Below, in pieces: positions 6,577-14,220 of a stretch of 15,074 nucleotides of DNA. This DNA comes from an uncultured Bacteroidales bacterium (GTDB lineage: Bacteria > Bacteroidota > Bacteroidia > Bacteroidales > Paludibacteraceae): positions 1-15,074 of the forward strand of contig CAKVBV010000060.1 in the NCBI GenBank assembly GCA_934725535.1, in the 5' to 3' direction. How positions within the stretch are numbered: the stretch's first letter is position 1; each line of letters starts with the position of its first letter. Position numbers and translations under genes: made by a program. The notes beneath the pieces were generated by a model. That model was not told the DNA's origin and ran no database searches. It worked only from the letters and a program-made list of their open reading frames with translations.

Positions 6577-8202
6577 TCAGTATTTCAACCATTGCAGGAA
6601 GTCCTTGACGGATGTGGAAAATGCGTATGGCTCGCTGATAGGATTTCCTTGTGCTGACAACTGAATGAAATAAGGCTGTGCATTCGACCCGTATTGCTCA
6701 CGCTGGATACGTGAGTTATAATCGCCCACGGACTCGTCTGTATGAACGAACCCCGTCTGCTTGCGAGGCTGCTTGTCATCCACAAACAGAGTGATTACTA
6801 CATAATTGCGTAATCTCGATTTCACCGAGTCATCGTCTAATACGTAGGCTTCCATCTTGCGGCAATTCACACAACCGTAGCCCGAAAAGTCTAATAGCAC
6901 GGGCTTTCCTGCCAGTATTGCGTATTGCAAACCTTCGTCATAATCATAGAATACCTCACGACCCTCAATGGGCATCGGCGGTGCAAAAGCAGAAATAGCC
7001 TTCACAGATGCCCCCCATAGTCCGGGCACAAGATAGGCAGTAAACAGCCACGACGCAAGGATAACCACACTCCGAACCACCTTGCGCGTTATCGAAACCT
7101 GACGAATACCACAAATTAAATAGACCCCGATACCGAAGAAACATACCACCCACACGGCGATAAACAGCCAACGGGGCAGTATCCCCCAGCCGTAAGCGAG
7201 ATCGGCAACGCTCAAAAACTTGAGCGAAAGGGCTAACTCCAAAAAGGCTAACACCACCTTTAGCGATTGCATCCAACCGCCTGACTTGGGCATTTGCTTC
7301 ATCCACTTGGGGAACATCGCAAACAGTGAAAACGGCAAAGCCAGCGCAATAGCGAAACCTAACATACCTATCGCAGGCGCGAGTAGGCTATGTCCTGCAG
7401 CCTCCACCAACAATGTCCCGATGATTGGTCCGGTGCAGGAGAACGACACTATGACCAAGGTCAGTGCCATCATCACGATACTTAGTATGCCACCGGTACT
7501 GCGGGCTTTCGCGTCCAACTTGGTGGACCACGACGAGGGCAGTTGTATCTCAAACAAACCGAAAAACGACAGGGCAAACACCACCAGCAAGGCAAAGAAG
7601 AATAGATTAACTATCGCATTGGTTGCCAATGCGTTCAGTGCAGAAGCCCCGAATATCACGGTTATCAGCAAGCCCAAACCTACGTAGGTGACGACTATGG
7701 CCAAACCATATAGTAGTGCATCGCGCACACCATGCTCTTCCGACCGCTTGAGGAAAAACGACACCGTCATAGGGATTATCGGCCACACACAGGGCGTGAA
7801 TATCGCTAATAAACCGCCCAACAGACCCATCAGAAACACCCACCACAAGTCGGTACCCTGTGCAGTTGCTTGCGCAGACACGGAGGACTCGTTGGCTTGC
7901 AAAGGGGTATATCGCCACACTTCGGGTGCCGTGCACATCTTGTCATTGCAAGTGTTGTAACGTATAGCCACTTCTTGCCCTGCGGGATACATCATACTAT
8001 AGGTGTCCCCGTATTCCATGCCGACAGCAGAGTCATTCACGCTAATCAGCGTCAAATGCCAACCGGCATCTATTGTGGCTGTAATGCGCACACTGTCACC
8101 CGTTTGCTCACTGGTCCAATGCACAGCATCCACTATCTGTGCCTGTATCTGACCGGCAGCAAATAGGAGCATTACCCAAAACATTACATGCCACTTCCTC
8201 AT
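6577..8202 (-). CDS. dsbD: DsbD thiol:disulfide interchange protein
   Basis: A 541-aa inner-membrane protein that passes electrons from cytoplasmic thioredoxin to periplasmic thiol proteins. The signal peptide is at 1-22 (ending QAQ). An N-terminal periplasmic domain carries the redox pair Cys85/Cys90 (CNDKMC). A membrane domain of about eight helices (about 119-395) holds Cys138 in FTPCVWP and Cys256 in FSCTGP, the pair that crosses the membrane. The C-terminal thioredoxin-like domain carries CVNC (Cys444/Cys447) in DFSGYGCVNCRK. All six electron-relay cysteines are present. It lies 27 nt downstream of nadE on the same strand and 64 nt upstream of tex, so it probably belongs to one transcript. 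The functional link to its neighbours is not obvious. Confidence 0.95.
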   Translation of the reverse strand: MRKWHVMFWVMLLFAAGQIQAQIVDAVHWTSEQTGDSVRITATIDAGWHLTLISVNDSAVGMEYGDTYSMMYPAGQEVAIRYNTCNDKMCTAPEVWRYTPLQANESSVSAQATAQGTDLWWVFLMGLLGGLLAIFTPCVWPIIPMTVSFFLKRSEEHGVRDALLYGLAIVVTYVGLGLLITVIFGASALNALATNAIVNLFFFALLVVFALSFFGLFEIQLPSSWSTKLDAKARSTGGILSIVMMALTLVIVSFSCTGPIIGTLLVEAAGHSLLAPAIGMLGFAIALALPFSLFAMFPKWMKQMPKSGGWMQSLKVVLAFLELALSLKFLSVADLAYGWGILPRWLFIAVWVVCFFGIGVYLICGIRQVSITRKVVRSVVILASWLFTAYLVPGLWGASVKAISAFAPPMPIEGREVFYDYDEGLQYAILAGKPVLLDFSGYGCVNCRKMEAYVLDDDSVKSRLRNYVVITLFVDDKQPRKQTGFVHTDESVGDYNSRIQREQYGSNAQPYFIQLSAQGNPISEPYAFSTSVKDFLQWLKY

Positions 8203-8229
8203 AATCGCTTAATACCTAATATCTAACCT

Positions 8230-10164
8230 CTAATTACAGTCCGCCACATCGCTTGGCATTCTCCAATCCCCCCTTGGCGAGAGACTTACGCCTACCACCT
8301 TGGGACCGTCAGGCAGGCAACTGCGCTTGAACTGCTGGGTATAGAAACGATGCATAAACACATCTAACCAATGGTGCAACTCTTCACTGTTATATTGCCC
8401 GTCAAATGCCAAGGTTGCCATATAAGCAATCTTTTCTTTTGTAAATCCGAAACGCAGGAAATAGTACAGGAAGAAGTCATGCAATTCATACGGACCCACT
8501 TTGTCTTCCGTAATCTGGGCGATATTTCCCTCTTGGTCTGGCGGTAGTAATTCGGGCGAAACAGGAGTAGCAAGTACATCAAGCAGGATACGCCTTACCT
8601 CTTCTCCAAACACGTTTTCGGCTGCATGGCGCACCATACAGCGAACCAATGTCTTCGGAATACCTGCATTCACCCCGTACATCGACATCTGATCGCCGCA
8701 GTATGTCGCCCAACCGAGGGCTAATTCGCTCATATCTCCTGTACCTACCACAAGCCCGTTGTACTTGTTCGCCATATCCATCAGTATCAATGTGCGGATG
8801 CGGGCTTGAGCGTTCTCGTAGGTTACATCGTGTACATTCATATCATGACCTATATCTTGCAGGTGCTGAGTAGTCGTATCGCGGATAGGTATCTCGTGGA
8901 TGCTCACGCCTAACTGCTCCATCAGCGCAGTGGCATTATGGTATGTGCGGTCAGTAGTACCGAAGCCCGGCATCGTAACACCTATCACTTGCGAGCGGTT
9001 ATAGCCCAACCTGTCAGCCGCAAGTACACTTACCAACAGAGCCAGTGTGGAGTCCAAACCGCCCGAAATACCCACCACGAGACTTTCTGCATGCGTGTGT
9101 TGCCAACGGCGAAGCAATCCGCAAGTCTGTATGCTGAATACATCCTCGCAGTAGTTCAGACTGTCCGCCTCGCAAGGCACGAAAGGTGTCGGGCAGAAAC
9201 GGCGGTGTATCGGCTCCGCAAAACCGTCTTCCGAGTCTATCGGAGCCACGTTTATCTTTCTGTAATGCCCGTGTTGGTCCTTGGTGAAGTTGGTATTACG
9301 CTGACGGTCTATACGCAAACGCTCTATGTCTATCTCGGTGATAACCATCGTACTGTCCATCTGAAAGCGTTCCCCTATCTCCAATAGGTCTCCGTTCTCT
9401 GCGATATAAGTACTGCCTGAGAACACCAGGTCTGTGGTGGACTCCCCTATGCCTGACGAAGTATACACATACCCGCAGTGCACACGTGCGGACTGCTGGG
9501 TTATCATCTGCCTGCGAAAGGCGTGCTTGCCTGTAACGCAGTTGCTGCTCGACAGGTTGAAGATAATCTCTGCCCCCTGAATAGCCAATTGTGTACTTAC
9601 GGGCAGTGGCGACCAAAGGTCCTCGCACAACTCGATACCAAAGCAGTAATCCCGTGTAACAAACAGCAAATCAGGACCAAAAGGCACATCTCCACTCCAT
9701 AGTTCGATGGTTGGAATACGGGGTTGCAGTCCGTTTGCGCTATGCTCCATAGCCGCACGACCTGATGTAAACCAACGCTTCTCATAGAACTCACCCGTGT
9801 TGGGCAGGTTCACTTTCGGCACCACACCTATCACCTCGCCATCCGTCATCACGAAAGCACAGTTATACAGGTTGTTATCTACCTTCAGTGGTGCACCCAC
9901 CAATACCACAATAGGCTGATTGCGTGTATAGGCACATATCTCTTCCAAGCATTTCAGTGTGCTTTGTTGCAACTGCTGGGTGAAAAACAAGTCCGCGCAT
10001 GTGTACCCCGTTACGCTCAACTCGGGAAAGCATATCACTTGCACGCCTTCCTCCAATGCCTCTGTTATTTGTTTCTTGATTTCATTGGTATTGTAATGGC
10101 AATCGGCAACACGCATCTGTGGTACGGCTGCTGCCACTCGGACAAATCCTAAGTTCTTTTCCAT
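8230..10164 (-). CDS. nadE: glutamine-dependent NAD+ synthetase
   Basis: A 644-aa two-domain enzyme making NAD+ from deamido-NAD+ and ATP, with ammonia released from glutamine, the last step of NAD synthesis. The N-terminal nitrilase-type glutaminase domain has its triad: Glu48 in FPELSVTGY, Lys117 in VVPKVNLPN and Cys180 in GIELCEDLW. The C-terminal synthetase domain has the ATP pyrophosphatase P-loop SGGLDS (367-372) and later conserved stretches such as VGTGDMSELALGWATY. The length fits the long glutaminase-containing type rather than the short ammonia-dependent form. It is the first gene of the nadE-dsbD-tex run and has its own well-matched promoter 65-95 nt upstream of the ATG. Confidence 0.97.
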   Translation of the reverse strand: MEKNLGFVRVAAAVPQMRVADCHYNTNEIKKQITEALEEGVQVICFPELSVTGYTCADLFFTQQLQQSTLKCLEEICAYTRNQPIVVLVGAPLKVDNNLYNCAFVMTDGEVIGVVPKVNLPNTGEFYEKRWFTSGRAAMEHSANGLQPRIPTIELWSGDVPFGPDLLFVTRDYCFGIELCEDLWSPLPVSTQLAIQGAEIIFNLSSSNCVTGKHAFRRQMITQQSARVHCGYVYTSSGIGESTTDLVFSGSTYIAENGDLLEIGERFQMDSTMVITEIDIERLRIDRQRNTNFTKDQHGHYRKINVAPIDSEDGFAEPIHRRFCPTPFVPCEADSLNYCEDVFSIQTCGLLRRWQHTHAESLVVGISGGLDSTLALLVSVLAADRLGYNRSQVIGVTMPGFGTTDRTYHNATALMEQLGVSIHEIPIRDTTTQHLQDIGHDMNVHDVTYENAQARIRTLILMDMANKYNGLVVGTGDMSELALGWATYCGDQMSMYGVNAGIPKTLVRCMVRHAAENVFGEEVRRILLDVLATPVSPELLPPDQEGNIAQITEDKVGPYELHDFFLYYFLRFGFTKEKIAYMATLAFDGQYNSEELHHWLDVFMHRFYTQQFKRSCLPDGPKVVGVSLSPRGDWRMPSDVADCN

Positions 10165-10228
10165 TGGTTAAGTTATATCAATTTATATAGTAAGTACCCT
10201 CTCCTTCACAGAGTGCCTTTTTGCCCCA

Positions 10229-10259
10229 CAAAGGTACGGCTTTTTCACGGATTAGCAAA
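10229..10259 (-). promoter_or_regulatory. promoter of the nadE-dsbD-tex run
   Basis: On the minus strand TTTG (10256-10259), a 19-nt spacer and TACCTTTG (10229-10236) give a full match to the Bacteroidota consensus. The transcript would start near 10222, about 58 nt before the nadE ATG. Confidence 0.8.
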
Positions 10260-10284
10260 AAAAATACGTTTTTTTTGTAGGTTA

Positions 10285-10316
10285 TTTGCGTATATCAAAA
10301 AATAGCACTACCTTTG
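10285..10316 (+). promoter_or_regulatory. promoter of tRNA-Glu
   Basis: TTTG (10285-10288), a 20-nt spacer and TACCTTTG (10309-10316) match the Bacteroidota consensus, with the expected start about 19 nt before the tRNA. It is divergent from the nadE promoter. Confidence 0.8.
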
Positions 10317-10341
10317 CACCCGCTTTCGAGAAAAGCAATAG

Positions 10342-10414
10342 GGTGCTATCGTCTAGTGGCCTAGGACAACGGCCTCTCACGCCGTAAACCCCGGTTCGAG
10401 TCCGGGTAGCACTA
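10342..10414 (+). tRNA. tRNA-Glu (anticodon CTC)
   Basis: The 73-nt cloverleaf is complete. The acceptor stem is GGTGCTA/TAGCACT with a terminal G-U pair. The D arm GTC/GAC follows, then the anticodon stem ACGGC/GCCGT with loop CTCTCAC (anticodon at 10376-10378), and the T arm CCCGG/CCGGG with loop TTCGAGT. The CCA end is not fully encoded (ACCG follows). It stands alone with its own promoter and terminator. The AT-rich putative mobile region begins just beyond it, and tRNA 3' ends are common integration sites, but no second copy of the tRNA 3' end is present in the window. Confidence 0.96.
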
Positions 10415-10417
10415 CCG

Positions 10418-10450
10418 AAGAACGACCATCATTTTGCGATGGTCGCTCTT
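10418..10450 (+). terminator. terminator after tRNA-Glu
   Basis: AAGAACGACCATC (10418-10430) pairs with 10438-10450 over 13 positions with one mismatch. The loop is ATTTTGC, and GCTTTTATAT follows. Confidence 0.75.
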
Positions 10451-10712
10451 GCTTTTATATGCAACGATTCTTCCTTTTACTATGCACCCTGAATCACATA
10501 CATTTTCAGGGCAACCGCATCAAAAGTTGGTATTTTTATGATTTGCAGTAAATAGTCCGGATTCATTGCTGCTATGAATAGTTTTTTAAGACTTCGTTTC
10601 TTTTTGTTTTTTAATTCTTAATTTTTAATCAAAGAAAGAGACTTGCCATTCTTAATTTTTAATTAAAAAAGAGAGAACACCCCGAAAGCGTCCTCCCTTC
10701 TTCATTGAGCCA

Positions 10713-10729
10713 ATTTGTAAATTACAAAT
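10713..10729. repeat. 17-nt perfect palindrome
   Basis: ATTTGTAAATTACAAAT reads as two 8-nt arms around a central A. It could be a protein-binding or recombination site, but there is no further support. Confidence 0.5.
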
Positions 10730-10741
10730 ATCACAAAACAA

Positions 10742-10781
10742 AGAATGGTATCAAAAGATTTTGCATCCTTAATACCATTCT
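10742..10781 (-). terminator. distal operon terminator with iteron-like arms
   Basis: AGAATGGTAT (10742-10751) and ATACCATTCT (10772-10781) form a perfect 10-bp stem around a 20-nt loop. On the minus strand TTTGTTTTG follows, so it can terminate the island operon. Each arm also matches the 13-nt repeat at 14931-14995 in 11 of 13 positions (10743-10755 on plus, 10768-10780 on minus). Confidence 0.5.
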
Positions 10782-10788
10782 CTGTGTT

Positions 10789-10805
10789 CCCCTCCTTTGG
10801 AGGGG
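10789..10805 (-). terminator. GC-rich hairpin CCCCTCC/GGAGGGG
   Basis: A 7-bp stem with a 3-nt loop lies 15 nt past the stop codon of the 111-aa gene, and a second GGGGAGG follows in the gene-proximal flank. This sequence type recurs widely in Bacteroidota intergenic regions. It has no T tract directly after it, so it may be a processing or stabilising hairpin paired with the terminator beside it. Confidence 0.5.
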
Positions 10806-10820
10806 TTAGGGGAGGTCCCT

Positions 10821-11156
10821 TTACTCAATCTCTGACGAGCATTGATTCCAAACATACTGTCTGAGTGTGGAATACTGAGTCTGAGCCTTGAAAGCAGCCA
10901 AGTCTTGTGCTTTCTTGGTAGGGTCTCCCAACCTCGCTTGAGTAGCCTTGCAGACCTTACCAAAACGACTCTGAGCCTCCAATTCAGCCGCACTGTAGGC
11001 AGTACTTCTTACTCCGCTCACACTCGAATAGTAAGGATTCTCCAGCATCTTTGCATTGCTGGTGGGGGCCTTTCTGACGAGGTAAATCACCTTGTCCTTT
11101 CTGCTCAACTTGCCCGAAACAGACTTCACGGGCGCAATGTAACGTATTAAAGCCAT
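10821..11156 (-). CDS. unrecognised 111-aa basic protein
   Basis: I do not recognise this protein. From the ATG at 11156 it has 111 residues, starting MALIRYIAPVKSVSGK. It is rich in Lys, Arg, Ser and Ala and has no signal peptide or membrane segment. The N-terminal half is strand-like and the C-terminal half helical and Gln/Ala-rich (AAELEAQSRFGKV, AQDLAAFKAQTQY). A nucleic-acid-binding role is conceivable from the charge, but only a guess. The frame is open to an upstream Met at 11300; that extension reads EKQPSEKQPG and lysine-rich sequence across obvious DNA repeats and an AT-rich leader. I therefore prefer the short start, which follows an A-rich leader like that of the first gene in the operon. 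It is the last gene of the island operon, 195 nt behind the DUF3987 gene. Confidence 0.65.
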   Translation of the reverse strand: MALIRYIAPVKSVSGKLSRKDKVIYLVRKAPTSNAKMLENPYYSSVSGVRSTAYSAAELEAQSRFGKVCKATQARLGDPTKKAQDLAAFKAQTQYSTLRQYVWNQCSSEIE

Positions 11157-11351
11157 AATAAATAAATGTTTTTTGTAATTTAATTTTAATTTTATTTTTT
11201 TATGATATGCTCTTTCTTTTGAAGTCGTGAGCCGCGACTTTTGATACTCCGTTCCCGGTTGTTTTTCACTCGGTTGTTTTTCTAAAGAGGGTGTACCCAT
11301 TCGGGTACCCTCTAAAAAAGTGTAAAAAGTGAAAAAAGTGTAAAAGTGAAA
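11157..11351 (-). other. repeat-rich 195-nt intergenic leader
   Basis: This is the only sizeable gap in the island operon. In plus-strand terms it holds an 18-nt tandem duplication (11314-11331 and 11332-11348, AAAAAAGTGTAAAAAGTG type) and a bulged 11-bp hairpin (11286-11312). It also has a direct repeat CGGTTGTTTTT (11256-11266 and 11271-11281) and an inverted pair AAGTCG/CGACTT around 11222-11240. The part next to the ATG is almost pure A/T and shares TTTAATTTTAATTT with the leader of the DUF3127 gene. It may set the expression of the last gene separately. Confidence 0.5.
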
Positions 11352-13040
11352 TTATAGTTTGGTATATGTACCGTCCTGATTATCACGTATTTGGCACTTG
11401 CTTTTCTTGGATTTCGGGTTCAGCCAACGACTGAGATCCACATCCACACTACCGTCTGTTTTACCCATTTTTACCCGCATGTCATATACATCTTTGCGGT
11501 TGAAAGTAACGGGTAATTGCTTAAATACTGCGGTCGGACTGACCACGTGTACGCCTGCGGCGTAGTTTTGGTCGGCTACTTTTTTGGCGATATTGCCGAA
11601 GAAAAGCACAGCATTTTCAAACACAAACTCGGCAACCCATTGGGCAAATTCAGCCGCGTTTTTCTCTGTTTTACTGTTCGTTATCCTAGCCAACGGGCTT
11701 GTCTTGGCACAGCCTTCAAGCATCGCATACATCATTCCGGCGCGGTAGCCCATAACCGCTGAACGCAAGCGGAAAGTGTTCAAGTGTTCATTGGCGCCCA
11801 TTATTTTCAGTCCTGTTGCCCTTTGCCATTCGTCGATGGCACGGAAGACCGCGGGACAGTAATACATACCACTCTCCTGTTCCATATTATATAATTGTGC
11901 ATATATCTCGTCCCGTTCTTCATCGCTAAAATTCGGATATTCGGGGATATCGAGACTTACTATCTTTGGCATCAAAATCGTAGCAAATCGACAAGCCAAG
12001 CCACCTGCAACTTGTCGATAACTAAGGTATTCGCGAACATCAGCAGTAGCACCTGCAAACAACAAGTTGATATTTACCCGCCCGCTAAACGATATACCCT
12101 GCTCTGTAGCCCGATAGACCGTGTATTCCACATTGTCGAAACCGTCGCAATAAAGACCCTTCCTGTTTCCGTGGGTTTTCTCTGCCTCTATTTCTTTTGA
12201 AATTTCTTCACTGTACATGAAGCACTTTGTATCTTGATTTGCCTTCATCGAGTTGCAAATCTGCGCATTGGTCGAATCGATCCCGATTATTCGCGGCTGC
12301 TCGATAGGGGCTTTTGGTTTGTTTTCTTTAGTTGAAGTCCAACGCCTGACGTCGGCGTTGGACTCGTCCTTTGCCTCACGTATTTGTCTGTCTTTCAATC
12401 TGATAGGTTCAAGGAGAAAATCCGTGATTTTCCGCCAAAAACTTTTGTCACTACCACTTTCGCCCACAAACAGACTGTAGAATGTAAACGAATGTGTATC
12501 TCCGTTATTACCCCGTCCGAAGCGAAAACGGACCTTACTCAAATACAACCCCAAAATGGGCAATAGTGCTATGACTAATGGCGCGTGAAAACGCTTCTCA
12601 TACTTGCCAATCAACTTTTTGAATAGACCCGGAAGGGGTGGTAAATTTTCTTTCAAATAATCCACATCCAAATCCAGGGTTTCCATTGCCCTAAGTTGTT
12701 TTTCCTCTTTTTCTTTGGCTTGCGCCTTCACCAACACATCGGGGGTTCGACGGCAATACCTCTGCCGTAACGCCGTGTCAATCAGTTGTTTCCGTTCCTC
12801 TACTCCCAACCCGTAATCGGGAAGGGAAGCAAGAAGATTGTCTGCATTACTCTCTAAATACCTCAAGTTTTTGGCCAATGACATGTACAGCATTTTGTCA
12901 TCTGCGTCCGTCATTTGTTGTTTCAACTCGTTTTTCAAGTGGGGGATGATGTCTCCCCACTTGTTTGTTTCATTTGCTTCATTAAAAATTGTTTCTTTTG
13001 CGCTGCGCGCATTTTCAATAATACTTGTAATTTTTTCCAT
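11352..13040 (-). CDS. DUF3987 P-loop ATPase, replication-associated
   Basis: A 562-aa protein of the DUF3987 family, typical of mobile elements where it accompanies primase-like domains and probably works as a helicase or loader. The N-terminal 130 residues are helical and charged, and the family region begins at LPPLPGLFKK (about 133). The Walker A position reads GESGSDKS (193-200), with Asp where the usual G-K-S/T motif has Gly. The codon is clearly GAC. Likely Walker B is CFMYSEEI (273-280), followed by the sensor-like NINLLFAGATADVREYL and a candidate arginine finger in GGLACRFATIL (Arg351). It starts 9 nt after the stop of the primase-like gene, so the two are translationally close. In many relatives VirE_N and DUF3987 are fused in one chain; here they are separate. 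The helicase role is inference. Confidence 0.82.
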   Translation of the reverse strand: MEKITSIIENARSAKETIFNEANETNKWGDIIPHLKNELKQQMTDADDKMLYMSLAKNLRYLESNADNLLASLPDYGLGVEERKQLIDTALRQRYCRRTPDVLVKAQAKEKEEKQLRAMETLDLDVDYLKENLPPLPGLFKKLIGKYEKRFHAPLVIALLPILGLYLSKVRFRFGRGNNGDTHSFTFYSLFVGESGSDKSFWRKITDFLLEPIRLKDRQIREAKDESNADVRRWTSTKENKPKAPIEQPRIIGIDSTNAQICNSMKANQDTKCFMYSEEISKEIEAEKTHGNRKGLYCDGFDNVEYTVYRATEQGISFSGRVNINLLFAGATADVREYLSYRQVAGGLACRFATILMPKIVSLDIPEYPNFSDEERDEIYAQLYNMEQESGMYYCPAVFRAIDEWQRATGLKIMGANEHLNTFRLRSAVMGYRAGMMYAMLEGCAKTSPLARITNSKTEKNAAEFAQWVAEFVFENAVLFFGNIAKKVADQNYAAGVHVVSPTAVFKQLPVTFNRKDVYDMRVKMGKTDGSVDVDLSRWLNPKSKKSKCQIRDNQDGTYTKL

Positions 13041-13049
13041 ATAGTATAA

Positions 13050-14192
13050 TTAATTATTTGTTGTTTTGTTTATATAATTTAACTTTGCTTTTTCTTGTGC
13101 AATCGACACCAACAACGGGGTCCTTGCATATCTGTCCGCATGTTCGCATGCATACTTGCACTGTGACCACCTTTCATCGTCCTCCTTCCATGCGGGTAGT
13201 ACCGCGTATAATCGGTTCGGGTCGAAGTCCACCAAAGGGGCTGTATAACCCGCCAACGTGTTATATGTGTCGTGTCGCATTCCTACTTTCGGGGTTCCGT
13301 CCACAGTGAGACAACCCACCAAAACTTTGACAACGGGAACTATTTCCTCTTGGTCTTTGATTTCGTACTGCACGTTTACACCCGAAGCGGTTGTGTTTTG
13401 GGGGCAGGTGCGGTTTTCATTGTTCCACTTGCCTTTAGGACGTTTGTCTATGGCGGCAAAGTGGTCGCCTATACGCTTTGCCTCTTCTTCACTCGCAAAG
13501 GTAAGTCCCTCTATATCAATGAATAATATCTCAGGCGTGATATAACTTGCCCGTGCCAAGTCACACACACATTGGTCATACTCGGCTACATTGGCAGCCT
13601 TCGCCAAACGCTTTTGTGTCATCGAAATACTTTCGTTCCACTCTCTTTCTGCCACCAATCGTAAGCCTCCACTAGGGGTAACATACGCAAGGACTATTCT
13701 GTTTTCCGTTATCACATCGCGGCTCTTCATATCTGCCCATATCTTCCGACCGTCGCAATCGTCGTAATCCCCTATTGCCAGCCCCGATGGGATCGCGTTT
13801 TCATTGGTCCGACGACCGTCGTTAACGAACTCCCGAGCATGAAAACAAGCGATTGGAAGTTCTTTTTTGAGCAAATTATACTCCTTTTGATAGTCGTCTC
13901 CGCCGAAAGGGTACTCTTGTTTGAGAAGTCGAATTTTGGTCCAAACATCCCATGTCTCATTGTCCCCGCTGTCGGCGGTGAGTATATACTCACCCGGGAA
14001 GCACCGATGAGGAATACCCCTGTAAATCTTTTCCTGAAGGCAAAAACGCTCTTTTCGCCCTTGCATGTTTATCACTTGCCCAAACGTGTTTATTACTTTC
14101 CCTGCTTGGGCGTTCTGCTCAGCCTGTTGCCGAGCCTCTTCTTTCAACTCAGCGGATATTTTGTCCGCCATCTTTTCTATTATACTTTTCAT
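13050..14192 (-). CDS. BT4734/VirE_N-type primase-like protein
   Basis: A 380-aa protein resembling the BT4734-like (VirE N-terminal) domain, which comparative work places near archaeo-eukaryotic primases. The motifs fit: GDYDD (141-145) as the acidic metal-binding motif, TPSGGLRLV (172-180) as the middle motif, and DLARASYI (211-218) as the last. A C-terminal region (about 285-365, VGMRHDTYNTLAG, LPAWKEDDERW) resembles the small helical domain that often follows such primases. The first 45 residues are a charged helix, perhaps a coiled coil. The likely role is priming at the origin of the element. It lies 28 nt after the DUF3127 gene and 9 nt before the DUF3987 gene. It carries no ATPase domain of its own. 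Confidence 0.8.
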   Translation of the reverse strand: MKSIIEKMADKISAELKEEARQQAEQNAQAGKVINTFGQVINMQGRKERFCLQEKIYRGIPHRCFPGEYILTADSGDNETWDVWTKIRLLKQEYPFGGDDYQKEYNLLKKELPIACFHAREFVNDGRRTNENAIPSGLAIGDYDDCDGRKIWADMKSRDVITENRIVLAYVTPSGGLRLVAEREWNESISMTQKRLAKAANVAEYDQCVCDLARASYITPEILFIDIEGLTFASEEEAKRIGDHFAAIDKRPKGKWNNENRTCPQNTTASGVNVQYEIKDQEEIVPVVKVLVGCLTVDGTPKVGMRHDTYNTLAGYTAPLVDFDPNRLYAVLPAWKEDDERWSQCKYACEHADRYARTPLLVSIAQEKAKLNYINKTTNN

Positions 14193-14220
14193 AAATCAAT
14201 TTTTATATTTAGTATTATTT

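Larger units (their letters stand above)
10451..10820. other. gene-free AT-rich region, left end of the island
   Basis: No credible gene is seen in this 370-nt stretch. It contains a 7-bp hairpin CCCTGAA/TTCAGGG (10487-10511). Two copies of TTCTTAATTTTTAAT lie near 10615 and 10652. A perfect 17-nt palindrome is at 10713-10729. Two hairpins at 10742-10781 and 10789-10805 probably end the minus-strand operon. Base composition changes clearly from the host genes to the left. Confidence 0.6.

Noticed and set aside
10713..10729. dif/Xer recombination site
   Set aside because: The palindrome lacks the two XerC/XerD half-sites around a 6-nt core, so it was left as an unassigned palindrome.
11157..11300. 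Longer start for the 111-aa island protein
   Set aside because: The extra 48 residues are translated DNA repeats and an A/T leader. The short start is preferred, though the longer one is not excluded.
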